64,000 nt of DNA from Rusavskia elegans (taxonomy: Eukaryota; Ascomycota; Lecanoromycetes; Teloschistales; Teloschistaceae): positions 62,001 to 126,000 of the forward strand of contig SAUG01000098.1 in NCBI GenBank assembly GCA_011316305.1, in the 5' to 3' direction. Shown here piece by piece: positions 10,686-23,486 of the stretch. The notes beneath the pieces are model-generated. The model made no database searches, was not told where the DNA came from, and saw nothing but the letters and a program-made list of their open reading frames with translations. Every line of letters begins with the position of its first letter. Position 1 is the stretch's first letter. Made by a program: the position numbers and the translations under genes.

Positions 10686-13600
10686 TATTCTTTTAGAATT
10701 ATTATAATATATATAATAAATTTAATCGAGCTAGATAATTTTATATATTATTAAAGGCTTTATTTTCTATATAAATCGAACTAGTATTAATCGATTTATA
10801 GGCGCTAGTAGTACTATAGTTATTAGAACTAAAATTATAATTTAACTATTTATTTAAAAGTATATTCTAGAATTCTAAGAATTTAATAAACTCTTTATAA
10901 TATAATATAGATAGGGCTTTCGTAAAATAATCTACTAGAATTACTACGGAAACCGTATATTTAATATTAATATTCCTATTCCTAATTTTCTAGCGAAGCT
11001 AATAGCGGTAAATATCTATATAGCGGAGCTTTAATATAAACTGTAAATTGATATTTTTAAAAATATAGATTATCTATATATTATCTAACTAGATATATAT
11101 CGTATACGCCGGTTCTAATAAAATTTTTTCGAAAAATCTATTCTACTAGATAAACTCCTTTTCTATTATAGATATAGCGAGTAATTCGGCTTTAGTAGAA
11201 TTTAATATAACCGTCTTCTATTTAAAGGCCTTCTAATTAATAAAACAGTCGAATAATTTAAAATAATATTTCTAGAAGCTATAGCGAGTATCCGGGTTAT
11301 CGGCGAATAATATATCTAATTAAATAATAAAGGTAATATTCGGATCTATTACTTCCGCGTTATATATAATAGAGTAGTATTCTATATACTCTAAATACTA
11401 TATAGTTCGAATTACTAGTATATAATAATATTCCGATAGATTTACTAGGAACTCTAAAAATTTTAATATAGTAATTGAAATATCTGTTTATATTATAACT
11501 ACTATAACTATAATTAAGCTAATAAATGACTAGTAAGCTAGTATTTACTATAGTTTTATCTAATCGGGATTCTTCCTAAAAGTCTTTATATTAACTAGCG
11601 ATATCTTAGATATATTATTAGAAAAATCGATATAGTATTTCTTTATACTTTTATTACTATACGAATCCTAATATATATAGAATCGACGAGTTTCTCTATT
11701 ATATATTATCCTAATATCTAGAAACTAGAATATTTTACTAAAATATTCTATTTTATATCGTTTAAAAAGCTTCGCCTAGAACTTTTTAACGTACCTTTCG
11801 TATCTTATTTTATATATAATAACGATATTATTTATAAAGAAAAAGAGTAATATATATTCATTAATAATTAAATACTCGGTATCGAAAACGGTTTAGAAAC
11901 CTATTTTAATAAAACTTTCCGAAAGATAGCGATACTATAAAGCAGGCGACTATTTAAAGCTATATAGTATTCGAAGTAGATATAGTAAAATCAATTTAGA
12001 TCCTATCTATCTATAAAAAGCTTTAATATATATCGGTTTATTAATTTTACTATTAGCGAAAGCGTTAACAGCGTTATATTAGTAAACCTTAAAATCGAAG
12101 AATATAACTATTACTATTAACGCTCGGAAGATATATATAGCTAATACTACTATATATATATTTGCTATAGTATTTTATAAATTACTTCTAACGTAAAAGC
12201 GAGTTTTAAATTTAAATAAATAGTTTTAGTTATAAAATTTATATTTAAATACCTATATAGTTCGGATCGCCGTTTTATTATTTTTTATTACTTTATTAAA
12301 TGGTACTTTCTTCTAGGTTTTCTTTATCTAAAGAGCTTTAATTTCGGTAGTAATAGCTTCGAAAAAGCTTTCTATAAACGGATATTGTAATATATTCTAT
12401 TAGTATTTTAGTTCCGATAGAAATTAACTCCGATAATATTTTATATCTAGTAGAAAAGGTTTAAACTTCTATAGTACCGGTAAATCTTTTTTATAAAGTA
12501 ATCGAGCAGTAATATTTATACTAAACGCTATATAAAATACTTTTTACTTTTTACCGATTAATTACTATAGTATTACTATATATACTTTATCTTTTCTCTT
12601 TATTTCTTTTATTATTTTATCTCGTTTAGTTATTTTCTAGCGACGTAATATCCTTTTAGAAATAATATTATCTTCTTTTACCTCGCGACGAAATCGAGAC
12701 TTTTTAGATTTAGATATTATTTACTCGGTAGTATTATAGAAGTTATTTTCGCTTTCGAGATATATATCGTTTAAATTATATATAGCTCTAGTTACTACTC
12801 TATTATATAAATTTTAAAGAGTATTATTACCTTTAAGAGTAGACGAATCGTTACTTTCTATAGTAGGAAAGCTTAGAGAAAGTAGAAAGGAATACTCTTT
12901 TTCTTTACTTTTATTATTTAGTTTTTCTATAGATTACTCTTAATTTCGCTCTGCAGGCTTATAAACGATAACTATTTTATCTTCGCTACTATTACTACTA
13001 TTTAGGTCCTCTTTTAGAAGATCTATATATTAAATATCGAGTATATTATAGATAAATAGCTCTCTTTTTAATTAAGTTATATTAATTTCTCTAGAGGAAT
13101 AGAACTAGATTTTATCGAATATAACGTCGCGGATTATAATTAGCTTTCGCTAGCTAGAAATATAGATACTATAGATATTAGTACTTTTATATTCTATTAG
13201 AAAACCAGTATAAGCTTTTAGAAAAAGCTTATCTTTAAACGGAATATATATATTAAATATATAGGCTTAATAGCTATATATATATAAATAGTCTAGATAA
13301 AAATAATTATCTATAACGATTTTATAAACGGTTTTCTATTCGAGTTTCTTTTTAGAGGTATAGTTTATTATTACGGCGGAGGTCTCGATAATCTAAAGAA
13401 ATAGATATTTCGATAGGCCTAAAGTAATAGTTAATATCCTTGCTTTAATAATAAAGATATAATCTAGACGTTCCGAATATCTATTTTATTTAGAAGTTAC
13501 CGGTACTAAGGTTTTTTAAATAATATCTAGCTCTATTAGAAGGTCTTTAAATTTTTTATTTAAAAGTATTCTTTCCCTATCCGATCTAAATAAGACGATT

Positions 13601-14936
13601 TTATATTTATAGCGCGTTTCGATAATCTTAATTACCTTTTTAATATAGTAAACCGTCTCGTTTTTAATACGATATATAAATACTATATAGAAGGCCGTTT
13701 TAGTACAGACGATATATATAACCTATTCGTATTTATTAAAACTAACTGGTAGAGAAATAAAATTATAGGTAAAACGATAGAAAAATTTATCCGAATCTTC
13801 TAATTTATAATATTAGCAAGAGATTAATTATTAAACTTTAGATTTAGTATAGATTTTATATTTATTTATTATAAGCGTTTTAGTATTATCTATAACTTTT
13901 ATCTTTTTAGCTATTTATAATAGATACTATATAGCTTTATTAGTAGTATAAACAAGCAGATAATACTATTAATACGTTATACCGGATCTAACTATTAAAG
14001 TAGTAAATATTACTAGTACTTTATCTCTATAACTATATATATTATCATCGAATAGATAATAACCTCTAACCTTTTTATATATAAAGATCATTTAATCTAT
14101 TTATTATATACAGCGGCCTTTACTATTATAGAAAAGTTTATCTTTATTTTTAAAATAAAACTCGCATACTAAATTAGTTATAAATTCTAGAATATAGACG
14201 ACGTTCGTAATTATAATATGCTTACTATCTTAAAGATAATCGACAGTAATAGATATTTAGCTGTAGGCGATAATTACTATAGATTCTTTACCGGAAACTA
14301 TATATAATCTATTTATATAATCTCTTTTATAAATAAAGCGATAGGCTATTATATTATTATAGATATTAACTATTAAACCGCTATCGAGTATCTAGGAAAA
14401 TCGAAGGTAGGAATCGATAGCGAAGCTTTTAGAGAATATAGTAAACGTACTATCTTCTACTATTATTAATCGAAGAGGTTTATCTTTATTTTCTTTTTTT
14501 CGTTTAGTAAATTTAATTAATCTGTTAATCTTTATTTTAACTTTGTTTTTTTTTTCTATATTATTATTAAATTTATCGCGAACTTCTTTTATAGTTTCCT
14601 TTTTAGATTTCTAATTCGATAGTTATTTAGGATATTAAAAACCGAAATAGTTATATAGAATCCAATAATCGCTAAACTAATACTTAAAGCTATAGATATA
14701 TAGTAGCGATATAGAATTTTAATTTCGAAAGAAAGAATTTCCTTTTCTTTTACTTTTATTTTTACTTTTATTATTTTATTATTAGAAAAACCTTTTTCGA
14801 CGGGGAAACTATAGTAGTATACTACTATATATTTAATATTATATGATCTAATATTGTTATTGAACTTTTTAATAAATTTAAAATACTAGGCTTTATAATT
14901 AGTAATTTTATTAAGCAGAATTTTATATATTTAGGC
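10686..14936 (-). pseudogene. Decayed Copia pol (3' portion)
   Basis: No open frame of useful length survives. The minus strand at about 11,190-10,860 still translates, with scattered stops, to a Copia RNase H: AELLAIS..IEKEF, then LDNI, LRYIDIYR and VDYFTKALS with YKEFIKFLEF. Upstream (to about 14,936) should hold reverse transcriptase and integrase, but I could not place their motifs confidently through the mutations. Confidence 0.75.
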
Positions 14937-14941
14937 GAGGA

Positions 14942-15373
14942 TATTATGGGGCTACCTGGGGGTCCTGGTATCTCCAAGAGTTAGTTGGACTTATTAGTAT
15001 ATCTATAAACGGAGGTATAACGGGTAATTACTTTAAATTAATAAAAAAATAAGTTAGTTTAATTACTAGAGCAGTATATAGCGATAACTAATAAATTAAA
15101 TACGAGCTATAAAAGCGTCGAATTCGGGATCTATATAGATAATAAGATCCTCCTTTTTTTAGGTACTTTACTCGCTAAAATAATTAAGATAACCTTCTTT
15201 AGGTATCTTACTTGCTAAAATAACTAAGATAACCTTCTTTAGATACCTTACTCGCTAAAATAACTAAGATAATAATACTAAATCCTTCCTATCTATCTAG
15301 ACGTAATAAGGAATTCTAGTACTATACTAAATACTACTATATTCCCGAAGTTACGCCGCGCGTATTTATAATA
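14942..15373 (-). repeat. Gypsy 3' LTR (left)
   Basis: 432 bp, collinear with 21,144-21,575. Its outer edge (about 14,947-14,995, starting TGGGGCTACC) is unmutated, whereas the matching stretch in the other LTR reads TAGAACTACC. Confidence 0.93.
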
Positions 15374-18300
15374 CTAGATCCCCTCTTTAGAATTTTTATC
15401 CTAAAAATCCCTCGTTCCTTCCTTTTATAGATAAACGAAAGAAACTATTAACTAAAGAGTATTATAATAAAGTTATATTATTAGGTATTAGTATATTAGC
15501 TATATATTTTTATCGGAATTATTTCTAGTTAAAGAAGCTATATTATATTAGTAATAGTTCCGAGAAATATATTAAGTATATTATATAAACTTATCTTTAT
15601 AATCTTATTTTATTAGATACTACGCGCTAGTATCGTTTAGAAGATAAGTATAAAAAGTTAAAAAAAGAATTATATAAAACGTATATAAAGTAATAGTATT
15701 TACCTCGTTAGTTAGATTATATTAAAGAGGAATAGCGTATTATAGTTAACGGCGAGCTATAAAATCTTAAAATATTAGAATATAAAGGTACCGCGGCTCC
15801 GTTTTCCTCTATAGATTTTAATTTTCTTATCGATATAGCTTCCGAGTAGATCGTATTTCCTAGCGATTCTAGCTAGTTAATAACTTCTTTAGCTCCTTTC
15901 GGTAGAACTATTATAGAGCCTTCTAATAGTTTACTAAGTATTCTTTAGATTTTTAAGTATTTTCTAAGGTAGGATAATCTTTCTACTTAATTAAATAGTT
16001 CTGACCTTTCTATTATAGGATTTTTTTAACTATAAAGGTATCTTCCTTTTATATCTCGAAGTTAAACGTCTATTATAACGGTATTCTAAAATCGGCTGGT
16101 TCTAAAAGAAATATATAGAATACCGGATATATTTTAGTATTTCTAAATAGATTAAGTTTAAAATTCTAAGGTCCTTTAACCTATTTAATTAAAAATAGTC
16201 CGACTTTAATATAGTTAAATTTCTTATTTAGAGTCCTTATTTTTAAATTTTTTATAAAAAGGTATATTTTATTTCCTTTCTTTAGCTAAAGTACTATTTT
16301 TCGCCTTTTATTCTAGTAATTACCCGAGTATTTCTATATTTTTAGGATATTTATATAGATTTTCTTCTAAGTATCGACTTTTTAAATTACTAACTCTACT
16401 AACCTATATAGTAGTAGATATCTAAATAAATTCGGATTTCTTCTACTTTCGGTAAAAAACAGTATTTTCTTTATTATACTTAATTCTCTTATATTAAGTA
16501 CTAATTATACTATTAGTAAAAGTAAAATCTATTTATTTTAAGCGTTATTAATATAGTACTTTAGATATTATTCGAGTATTTAGTTAATACGTTCTATTTA
16601 TCTATCTATTATCGGATAGAAAGCTATTAATATTTTTAGTTTAATACTAAGTAAAGGAATTAGGGTTTTCTAATAGTATAAAGTAAAAAGTTTATTTCTA
16701 TTACTAATTTATATTTCTGGTAGTCTATAGTATCGAAATAATCAATCTAAGATAATAAATTTAAGTTATTCCGCTATAAAATCTTCTTTAGTTAAAATTA
16801 TATAGATATATTTCGTAAGTCTATCTACTATATTAAATATTAAATTATATTCTACGCTTATTATCGGGTCTTTCGATTTTAGGAATTTAATAATAAAGTC
16901 TATTATAACTTCCTTCTATAATAAGTCCGGTAGTTTCTAATACTGAATCTCTCTATAATAAATATATATATTATATTTATTTTATTAATAACTAAGATAT
17001 TTTTTAATATATATCTTAACGCGTTACTTTATATTAGGAAACTGGTAATACTATTATAAAAGTTATATTATTTTTATTACGCCTAGATAATTTTATAGTA
17101 TTCTATTATAGTATTCTTTAATATATTCGTCGATTTTATCGTCTAGTATATAGAGTTTTCCTTTTTTAATAGGAAATTACTTCTAGTCGTCCCTATATAT
17201 ATATAGTATTATATTTAGCTTATATTAGTTTATTAATAGTAATCTATTCCTATTAATTTTAAAAATACTATTACTAAAAACTTCTTTTATTTTTATATAA
17301 TTACTTCTTCGACTTAAAGTATCTATTCTTCTATTTTCTTTATCTAGAGTATAGTATATCTTAAATTTATATTAACCGAAGAGTTTAGACTATTATATTT
17401 ATCTTCTATTTAGTTATTTTATTATTATAAAATATAAAAGATTCTTATAGTCTATAAAAATAGTTAACTCTAGTAATCTTTCGGCGTATACTTTCTATTA
17501 TTTTAGTACTACTACTATAGCTAGTAGTTCCTTATTATAGATATCGTAATTTTATTCTACTAGCGATAGTTTTCTAGATATATATACTACTAGGTACTAC
17601 TTACTATCGTATTATTATAGAAGATATATATCTATAGCTAGATTTAACGAATCCGTTTCTATTCGTAATAGTTTTATTAGATCGAATATTTTAAAAATTA
17701 GGTCTTTTATATATTCCTTTTTAAGGTCTTCGAATATTTATTATTCTTTCTCGCTTTAATACTATTCGGCGGTATCTTTTATTAAAACTATAAAAGCGAA
17801 AGTTCTTTTAGAATAGTTTTTTATAAACTTTTAATTATAGTTTATAAATCCGAAGAAGTTTTAGATTTTTTTAATATTTATTAAAGTCTTCTATTTTATA
17901 ATAGCTTTTAGTTTATTAGAATTAATATATAATCCGTTTCGCCCTATAATAAATTCTAGGAAGTCGACTTCTTTTTTATAGAATTTATACTTTTTTAGTT
18001 TAAAATATAAGTTTCTTCCTCCTAGATAGTTAAGAACTTTACTAACGTATTATATATATTCTTCGAGTATTTTAAAAAAAATCAAAATATCGTCGAAATA
18101 GGCGATAATAAATATATCCAGATATTTCCTAAATATATTATTAATTATATTCTAATATATTACCGGGGCGTTTATAAATCTAAACAGTATTACTATATAT
18201 TTATAATAATTATACTATATTCGGAAAGCTATTTTCTATTCTTTTCCGGTTTTTATCCGTATAAGGTTATATACTTTTTAAAAGTCGAATTTAGTAAAAT

Positions 18301-21143
18301 ATTTTATTCTAGAAAGTCTATTTTAGAGTTCGCTAATATTTAGTAGTAGATATCGATTTTTAATTATAATATTATTTAGCTTCCGGTAATCGATATATAA
18401 GCGGAATATTCCGTTCTTTTTAGATATAAAGAGGATCGGGTATCCTACTAGTAATTAAGATTTTCTAATAAATCTCTTTTTTATATTCTTATCTAGATAT
18501 TTACGGAGTATTTCGAATTCTATTATAAATAATAGATAGATAGGTCTAAATATAGGCTATTTACCTAGTTTAAATCTAATTTTATAATTTTATATTTAAT
18601 ATTTAAGTAGTATTTTAGTAGTTACTTCTTCCTGAAATAAGTTTATTTAGTTTTTATATTTACCTAAAATCCTTTCTAATAGATTTTCCTTTAATTTCTT
18701 ATTAGATAGTATAGGGTTCTCGAAAGGTTTATAATTCTCTTTTCTATCTCTATTTTATTAATCTAGCTAACCTCTACCGGTATCTAATAAGTCGGACCTA
18801 AATAGTTTTTAGTTATTTTTTATCGAAGTTACGAGTTCGCGTTTTATATTCTATTTTTTATCTATCCGAGAATACTACCTCGGCGTAGGCTAGATACTCC
18901 CTATATAGAAATATTATTTAAAGCTAAGTACTCTTTTTTTCTAGTCGATTATTAGATTATAATCTTTTAACTAAGGTATTTTAAATATAATATCGTAGCT
19001 GGCTATCTAAATAATATCGAACTAGAGTTCCTTTTAATATTAGTTAATTATTACTTAGAGCGGTATCGTTTTTTTTATAACCTTTCTATCTCCTTCTAGT
19101 ATTTCGCTTCTATTAATAACTATTAAGTTATATAGATCCTTTTTTTTAGTTTAAAGGAACCCTTTCTTTTTAGTTAAATCCTCTAATATAAAATTTCCGG
19201 TTACGCCTAAATTAATAAATACTTTAACCTCCTATAGTCTATTTTTAGTATCGATAATCGTTTTAATCTCGAGTATATATATATAGCTAGCTAAATTTAG
19301 TTACTTTTTTTAGGCTATAAAGTTATATACTCGTAGTATACCTATTACTACGAAATTCTATCTTTTTCTAAATTGTTTTTAATATTTTCGTACTTTTTAT
19401 TTTTATAGTTTATTTACGAAATATATCTATAGAGATTCTAATTAAAGATTCTATCTTTTCTTTTTTATTATTCCTTCTAATATTTATATCTATCGTATAT
19501 AATATATACAGAATATTTATAAGTATTATAATTTCCGATTTTAATAGGTATTACTAAAGTCTGTCGGTATAGTTTTAACGGATACTATCCGGCTCTTTAT
19601 TTTTTTATTTTATAGATTATATAATCGTTGTTATAGTATATAGTCTAGCTAAGTAGTACGTATTAACTTCCTATTATTACGTTTATTCTTTATAATATCG
19701 GTTTAGAAATAACTTTATCTTTAGAGGTATTATTTTCTAGTTTTTTTTTTAATATATTAATAATATTATCTGCTTCTCGATTCTACTAGTCGTCCTATAG
19801 GTATTTATTATTAATATTTATTTTATAAACGGCTTTAAATCCTTTATAGATTATTTTAAATCCTTTCCTTAATAGCTCCTCGTTATATATTATTCTAGGG
19901 TAAAAGGTTTTTAGTCTTTTTATAATAGTAAATTATATTTCCTCTAGAATAGGTACCTGTCTAAAAGTATATTTTCCTTCGAAGTTCCCGAAGAACGTTT
20001 TCTATACTAGGCTAGGTTCTATTAATATTTATAGTAAAACGTTATTATTTATAGCTTCCTATAGTATTTTATTATTTTCTATAAATATAAATTCTTTATC
20101 TAAACTAGTATCCTAGAATTTAGAACTTTAGTTTTCGTCTTCTAAAATTATTTCTTACTAGTCTTTAGATTCTTTCCTTAGCGTAGTATTAAGCTGTCGT
20201 TACTATACTTTACTTAATTAATACTTTTTCGCGAAATAGTTTAGTTTACTATAATTATAATATATTTTAGGATTTTTATTTCCTTTTTTACTTCTAGGGT
20301 TCTTCCCTTTATATTACTATTATATTAAGTCCAGTTCTATAGATATAGGTCTATAGTAGCTTTCTCCGGTCCTTTTACTATAGTACTATCTTCCGTATAG
20401 TTTTTCTAAATAACGTCTAGTATTACTTTATAGTTCTCTATTATAGCGTTTCTCTATATCTCTTTTATATAATTTATTATCGAGGTCGATAGATATCTTA
20501 ATTAGATTATCTAATATTTCGTATACTCGACTATCGCGTATAAGTTCGTCTTTTATCCTTTTTTTAAGTTTATATTAGTATATTACGTATAAGGTATCGT
20601 CGTTCTATTCTATTAGTAGTAACTATTCTTTAAACCTTATAGTATACTCCGACGCTACGTTTTTCTACTAAAGATTCTAAATAAGGCGTTTAGTAATTAG
20701 GATTTCGTTAGAAATTCCGAAAACCTTTTAAATAGCTTTTTTAAACTTTATAAATTACGCGAAGATATTATTATTATCCTCGTTATTATCTATATATTAG
20801 CGAAGGATAGGTTTTATCTAGTATTAAGCTCGTCCCCGAAAATAGGATATAGTAAAAATAGTCTTCTTTTTTTTAGATATAGAATAGAATATAAAGTATA
20901 TATCTAATTATATAAGCTAATCTTCTAGTTTATTATAATCTCTATAGTATTTATTAGGTTTATTAACTTTAATACTATATAAGCGTTAGTAAGTAGTAGG
21001 AATACTAACCTCCTTATTACTACTATCGTCTTTTATCTGGATTTCCTTTCCTTTAGGTTCGGGCTTCTTTACTATAGAGCTGGAGTTATTTAAAATAGAG
21101 GTATTATATTAACCTATAATAGATATCCTAAAGGTATTTAAAG
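15374..21143 (-). pseudogene. Decayed Gypsy gag-pol
   Basis: This is the internal region of the Gypsy element. Conceptual minus-strand translation through many stops gives reverse transcriptase at about 18,120-17,740 (AYFDDILIF, then NLYFKLKKYKF, EVDFLEFIIGRNGL and SEKE). Integrase is at about 16,920-16,640 (DFIIKFLKSKDP, then IFNIVDRLTKY and a degraded SDR/N motif). gag should lie near 20-21 kb. No intact frame remains. Confidence 0.85.
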
Positions 21144-21575
21144 TATTATAGAACTACCTAGAGGTTCTAATATCTCTAAAGGTTAGTTAAACTTATTAGT
21201 ATATCTATAAACGGAGGTATAATAGGTAATTATTTTAAGTTAATATAAAAATAAATTAGTTTAATTACTAGAATAGTATATAGCGATAACTAATAAATTA
21301 AATATAAGCTATAAAAGTATCAAGTTTAGGATCTATATAGATAATAAGATCCTCCTTTCCTTAGGTACTTTACTTACTAAAATAACTAAGATAACCTTCT
21401 TTAGATATTTTACTCGCTAAAATAACTAAGATAATCTTCTTTAAATACCTAACTCGCTAAAATAACTAAAATAATAATACTAAGTCCTTCCTACCTATCT
21501 AGGCGTAATAAGGAGTTTCGGTACTGTACTAAGTACTACTACGTTCCCGAAGTCACGCCGCGCGTGCTTATAACA
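21144..21575 (-). repeat. Gypsy 5' LTR (right)
   Basis: 432 bp. Its outer end (about 21,527-21,575, ending TTATAACA) is unmutated, while the same bases in the left LTR carry C-to-T and G-to-A changes. Confidence 0.93.
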
Positions 21576-21580
21576 GAGGA

Positions 21581-22489
21581 TTAGTATAGAGCCCGAAATA
21601 GCGAAGAAAAAATCTCGGTATACTCGCCGAAGATTTTTAGTTTCTATTATTCTAATATATTTAGCTTTCGTATATATCTGAATATAGTTATTAAGCTATA
21701 TTTTATAGCTTTATTTAGTAGAAAAACCCGTTCAAACTTTTTTATAGAAGCGTTTAACTTCTAATATTCGTACCGAGTCTATTAGTACTAATCTAGCTTT
21801 AAATACTCGAAAAAGATTCTAGAGATAAACTTCGATATTTTAAATAAAAATAATATTACTAGCGGATACCGTATTATAGATATATTCGACTATTTTAGTT
21901 AAAGCTTCGATTTAGTATTTCTAGCGCGAGTATTTTTCTTTATAATCTTTTTTTATATCTTTATAATTTTCTTTTACTTTTATTTTAGCTTCGGTAGAAG
22001 TATTAGCCGAAAGTATAGCTAGTTTAGATTTTATAGGTTCTATATAGTATAGAGGCTTTTTATCTTTTAATAGATTAATTAAATCCTAGACGAGTAGGCT
22101 TATTACTTTAACTTTAACGATAGCGAGCTATTAGTTATAGTTTTTAGATAGGATTAGTTTAATTTCGCGTTTATTTATAATAATATTATATTAATAAATT
22201 AATAAATTAAAAGGAAAATTATTTAGGCGAAAAGATTTTTTTTTAAATTATTTTTAGTATAGAGCTTCCGATAGCTTTTTACTAATTACTAGAAATAATA
22301 GTCGAAGAGTTTAGCTTTTTAATTACTCGCGTAGATAAACTTCTAGAATAAGGTAAATTCTTAATAGTAGAATCCGCCTAGATAAATTACGATAAATCGA
22401 TTTTTAAAGGCGACTATTTTTTAGGTAATAGATTATTTAAATAATAATAATAATAGTCGTATAGTAGTATACGATACCGGGCTTAATAT
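21581..22489 (-). pseudogene. Decayed Copia gag (5' portion)
   Basis: This is the Copia interior between the Gypsy insertion and the Copia 5' LTR. By position it should be gag and the start of pol on the minus strand. It is AT-rich with no open frame, and I recognise no motif through the mutations. Confidence 0.5.
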
Positions 22490-22708
22490 TATAAATATAT
22501 AGATAGTAGTATATAGGTAGGTAATTATAGCTATAGAAAAGAATTCTATAGAAAGAATTAGTAAAGGAAAAATAGGATTCGCTAAGACTACGCTAAGCCT
22601 ATTTAGGTATAATCAGGGGCTTCCCGTGATTAGTAATCCAACCCTATTGGTCAATGTGTATCTGACCAAATTGCATCTCCATCATGATAACCCCTATGCA
22701 GGCTCTCA
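22490..22708 (-). repeat. Copia 5' LTR (right)
   Basis: 219 bp, same length and register as 10,467-10,685. Here the outer ~108 bp (about 22,600-22,708) is unmutated and the inner part is RIP-converted, the mirror image of the left LTR. Confidence 0.93.
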
Positions 22709-22713
22709 CGGTG

Positions 22714-23486
22714 ATTTGGCGGTCACCCACGAGGTGGAAGGTCTAAAATTTATGTGGACGGGCTGGCGGCGATGGGGCGAATAGGACGAGAAAATGGTCC
22801 AGAACGCTTCTTTGTGTCCGCAATATTTCTACACGTCAGGTAATTTGCCCCGCCCTTCTCTGGGTCAGGGTGACTCAGTTGACCATTGGGGACTAGTGTA
22901 CGCTGAGAGAGCCCAGCGATCGGGAGTTCGGGACCCTGATACCCTGAAGGCGTGTGAGACAAAACACCGCACTTTTAAGTCATGAGCAGGACGTCCAGTA
23001 CCACCACTGCTTTTCCATATCCATGGAGTTTGCGAGACGTAAGGTCTACTGTTTCCATAGTGCAGGGGCCGAACGGGACAACGGGGCTAGTCCATCTTCG
23101 TAGCTTTTGCGATTCGAAATCTTTTGATTTTGATGCGCCAGGTCTTCAAATACTGGCCCTTGAGTTCTTTCGGCTTCCCTTTCTGACGTCTATTTTTATT
23201 GTTCTTTTCCCTACGTACTGGTCTGTGCGCTCAATCCGAAAGAGTCGCTCCAATCCGCATCCGATATATATCATTGCGGTTATCGCAACAGTCATGGCTA
23301 TCCGGTGGTGCACTGGCAGGGCATCTCGAGGCTCACCTATCGACTAACAGTATTTTTCCTGGCGGGAACAAAATCAGATAGGGCAGATCTAGGATGAATC
23401 CTCTTTTCCAGAATTAAAACTGGAATCTTCTCAGTTTGCCCTCTTCCGAGATTCTTTTACCTGATTTCCAGGAGCTCGCCTTAATT
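22714..23486. other. Intergenic, no gene recognised
   Basis: Base composition returns to normal immediately after the transposon. Two open frames (22,794-22,985 and 22,982-23,347, plus strand) have no recognisable domain. The second has a hydrophobic stretch but no clear start context. Confidence 0.45.

Larger units (their letters stand above)
14942..21575 (-). mobile_element. Ty3/Gypsy LTR retrotransposon nested in the Copia element, RIP-mutated
   Basis: The ends are two 432-bp LTRs (14,942-15,373 and 21,144-21,575) flanked by the 5-bp duplication GAGGA (14,937-14,941 and 21,576-21,580). The LTR ends form a short inverted repeat, TGTTAT...ATAACA; the first G is now A by RIP, giving TATTAT. 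Total length is 6,634 bp. The minus strand encodes decayed reverse transcriptase (IAYFDDILIF near 18,089-18,120) and, downstream, integrase (IFNIVDRLTKY and LFRYYRLPE near 16,640-16,920). RT before integrase is the Gypsy order. The element inserted in the same orientation as its host Copia, so the Copia is older. Confidence 0.93.
10467..22708 (-). mobile_element. Ty1/Copia LTR retrotransposon, RIP-mutated and split by a Gypsy insertion
   Basis: The element is bounded by two 219-bp LTRs (10,467-10,685 and 22,490-22,708) that align without gaps. It is flanked by a perfect 5-bp target duplication, CGGTG (10,462-10,466 and 22,709-22,713). The ancestral LTR begins TGTAAACATG and ends CTCTCA. Removing the nested Gypsy and one copy of its GAGGA duplication leaves about 5.6 kb, a normal Copia size. 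The element reads on the minus strand: near the left LTR the reverse strand encodes a decayed Copia RNase H with AELLAIS, LRYIDIYR and VDYFTKALS matching the family's A-E-Y, KHIDIRYH and D-x-LTK motifs. The interior is very AT-rich, nearly free of CpA and TpG, and full of stops, as expected of RIP. Confidence 0.93.

Noticed and set aside
10467..22708. Possible CRISPR-like or satellite array in the AT-rich tract
   Set aside because: Repetition is explained by two LTR pairs; no regular spacer structure. A short triple repeat near 15,170-15,270 and 21,360-21,480 (CTCGCTAAAATAA type) is part of the Gypsy LTR.
22982..23347. 121-codon frame with hydrophobic segment right of the transposon
   Set aside because: No signal-peptide-like N-terminus, no family resemblance and no splice partner; probably chance.
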